A model generated the notes under the pieces. The model was given only the letters and a program-made list of their open reading frames with translations. It ran no database searches and had not been told where the DNA came from. Shown here piece by piece: positions 62,148 to 64,000 of a stretch of DNA of 64,000 nucleotides. This DNA comes from Axinella damicornis (taxonomy: Eukaryota; Porifera; Demospongiae; Axinellida; Axinellidae), in the NCBI GenBank assembly GCA_963931865.1, contig OZ007507.1:14256450-14320449 (forward strand), read 5' to 3'. Position numbers and translations under genes: made by a program. The stretch's first letter is position 1. Every line of letters begins with the position of its first letter.

Positions 62148-62355
62148 TTAGTATAAGGTCAATACACTCCGTCCACCTCCGGGGTATGTGTGGGGAGATG
62201 GCTGATCCACAATGTTGCGTTGCCTCTCCACAGGCAGATGGAGGGTCACTGTAACAAACACTGGGTAGATGTACCAAGTATAGGCTCGTATGATGTGAAA
62301 CAAATACAAAGCATTTAGGCTCACAATTCCCATGGCCATGAAGGATTGATGTTCT
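62148..62355 (-). CDS. Possible last exon of a multi-pass membrane protein
   Basis: After a possible acceptor (CATGTCCAG) an open frame reads through two hydrophobic stretches (MAMGIVSLNALYLFHII and YTWYIYPVFVTVTLHL) and a polar tail (NIVDQPSPHTYPGGG) to TAA at 62148-62150. The pattern would fit the end of a TLC-like or other multi-pass protein, but there is no second exon to confirm it. Confidence 0.3.
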
Positions 62356-62361
62356 GGACAT

Positions 62362-63224
62362 GAAGAAGGTGGTTGGTGATCAGATCATGAGCTCAAGGCT
62401 GCATTGATATCTTCAATAGACGAACATTCAATCAAGGGGGGGGGGATAGACTAGTTAGGTTTATAATTATGCTAACAATAATTATTCTGTATTGCTTATG
62501 TTAGGCTTTTATAATCCAGCACTTGCCCCACACGGAATTTGACACAGGCATCTTTCAGATTGAGATTCAATTCAGCACTGAATATTACAGTGCAGTACAT
62601 CTAGACTTGGGCCACACTGTTACTAGCAACAGACGTGTATAGAGACAGACTCTGCACAAGCTGGGGGATTCACAATCATGAAGAATTAATGTAGGTATTC
62701 ACATAATTATATACTTGGTTCGATCATTGAAAATGCCCGCTTTTATGCTTGATGCCTGACAGCAGTATATAATGTGAAAAGTATGCGTCTGCCTTATGAC
62801 TACTAGAACCGAAATTCATCCAACATGTTACCACACGCACAGCAATATTATAAGCTGCTTCATGAATTTCAACTCCAACTTACACCGGTCTCCATGGTAA
62901 TATTCTGGGGGAGTTGGACATTTTTATGGCTGCAACTGACAAACAACATGCCAAATAAGGTAAAGGTGAAAGTTTAATTGCTACTTTCATCCCTAATGAA
63001 TTCACTGCACAAAAAATCACTGATGATGGTTAGATTGGCATGTATGTTATTAAGTGATATTCCATACATGACTACAATAACTACCAGACAGAAGCAAAAT
63101 GGCATGAATCAAGTCTGAAGGCAGGCAGGAATGACAGGCTACATGGTTTAGGTATATATAAAAGAAAGTAAACAACAAAAATATGTTTCCATTGAAGAGT
63201 CTGTAGTAGACCATCGATCAACTT
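62362..63224. other. 3' flank of alpha-tubulin, duplicated at 57.7-58.55 kb
   Basis: No gene. It contains a 9-base G run at 62437 and sequence paired with 57740-58550. The tubulin 3' untranslated region probably lies within 63180-63224 and below. No AATAAA is seen on the minus strand near the stop. Confidence 0.5.

Positions 63225-64000
<776 letters not shown>

Noticed and set aside
61875..62151. RTRTRT / RVRVRV frames
   Set aside because: Hexamer repeat GTCCGT/GTCCGC.

Overview
The window is animal nuclear DNA, most likely from a sponge (Porifera, probably a demosponge). The evidence is spliced genes with GT-AG introns, an alpha-tubulin, an Ig/Fn3/sushi/transmembrane receptor, a CARD-containing protein, an alpha-1,3-fucosyltransferase (GT10), a somatomedin-B-like secreted protein, and very dense non-autonomous mobile DNA. 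The phylum call is an inference; no marker here fixes the species. There is one assembly gap of 200 N (6598-6797).

Layout. 1-3362 is the 3' part of a degenerate DIRS-like (tyrosine-recombinase) retrotransposon carrying two satellite arrays. 3848-4626 holds two exons of an unidentified membrane protein on the plus strand. 5962-7571 holds pieces of a sarcosine/dimethylglycine dehydrogenase gene interrupted by the gap. 9180-10202 is an intact alpha-arrestin. From about 10.46 kb to 39.9 kb lies a segmental duplication of one unit: arrestin 5' flank, SMB-like gene, fucosyltransferase, CARD/helical-repeat gene, leucine-rich gene. The two copies have decayed in complementary ways. Copy 1 has a frameshifted fucosyltransferase and an SMB gene without its first exon. 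Copy 2 keeps both intact but is reordered. Both leucine-rich genes are intact. Because the paralogue serves as an 'empty site', several insertions can be read exactly: a tandem pair of DIRS-like elements with no target duplication (21331-27518) and a TTAA-flanked piggyBac-like element (19450-20471). A MITE with 7-bp target repeats (38836-39062) is read against the intact CARD gene.

The third part is a minus-strand receptor gene (41188-51048 and beyond). Its eight exons splice in consistent phases into Ig, Fn3, Fn3, Fn3-like, sushi, transmembrane helix and a short tyrosine-rich tail. It is followed by 51-57 kb of mostly short inverted-repeat elements, the only intact copy of the tandem-CARD/helical-repeat gene (59047-60615), and the C-terminal 258 codons of an alpha-tubulin (63225-64000).

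The main non-genic signals are: (i) DIRS-like elements whose bodies contain a 29-bp minisatellite and an array of 13 hairpins with a conserved stem; (ii) a dispersed family of short palindromes with ends TAGYCTCGTTCCCAG / CTGGGAACGAGRCTA; (iii) many other fold-back elements; (iv) long G/C homopolymers. Most short open frames in the window are spurious.
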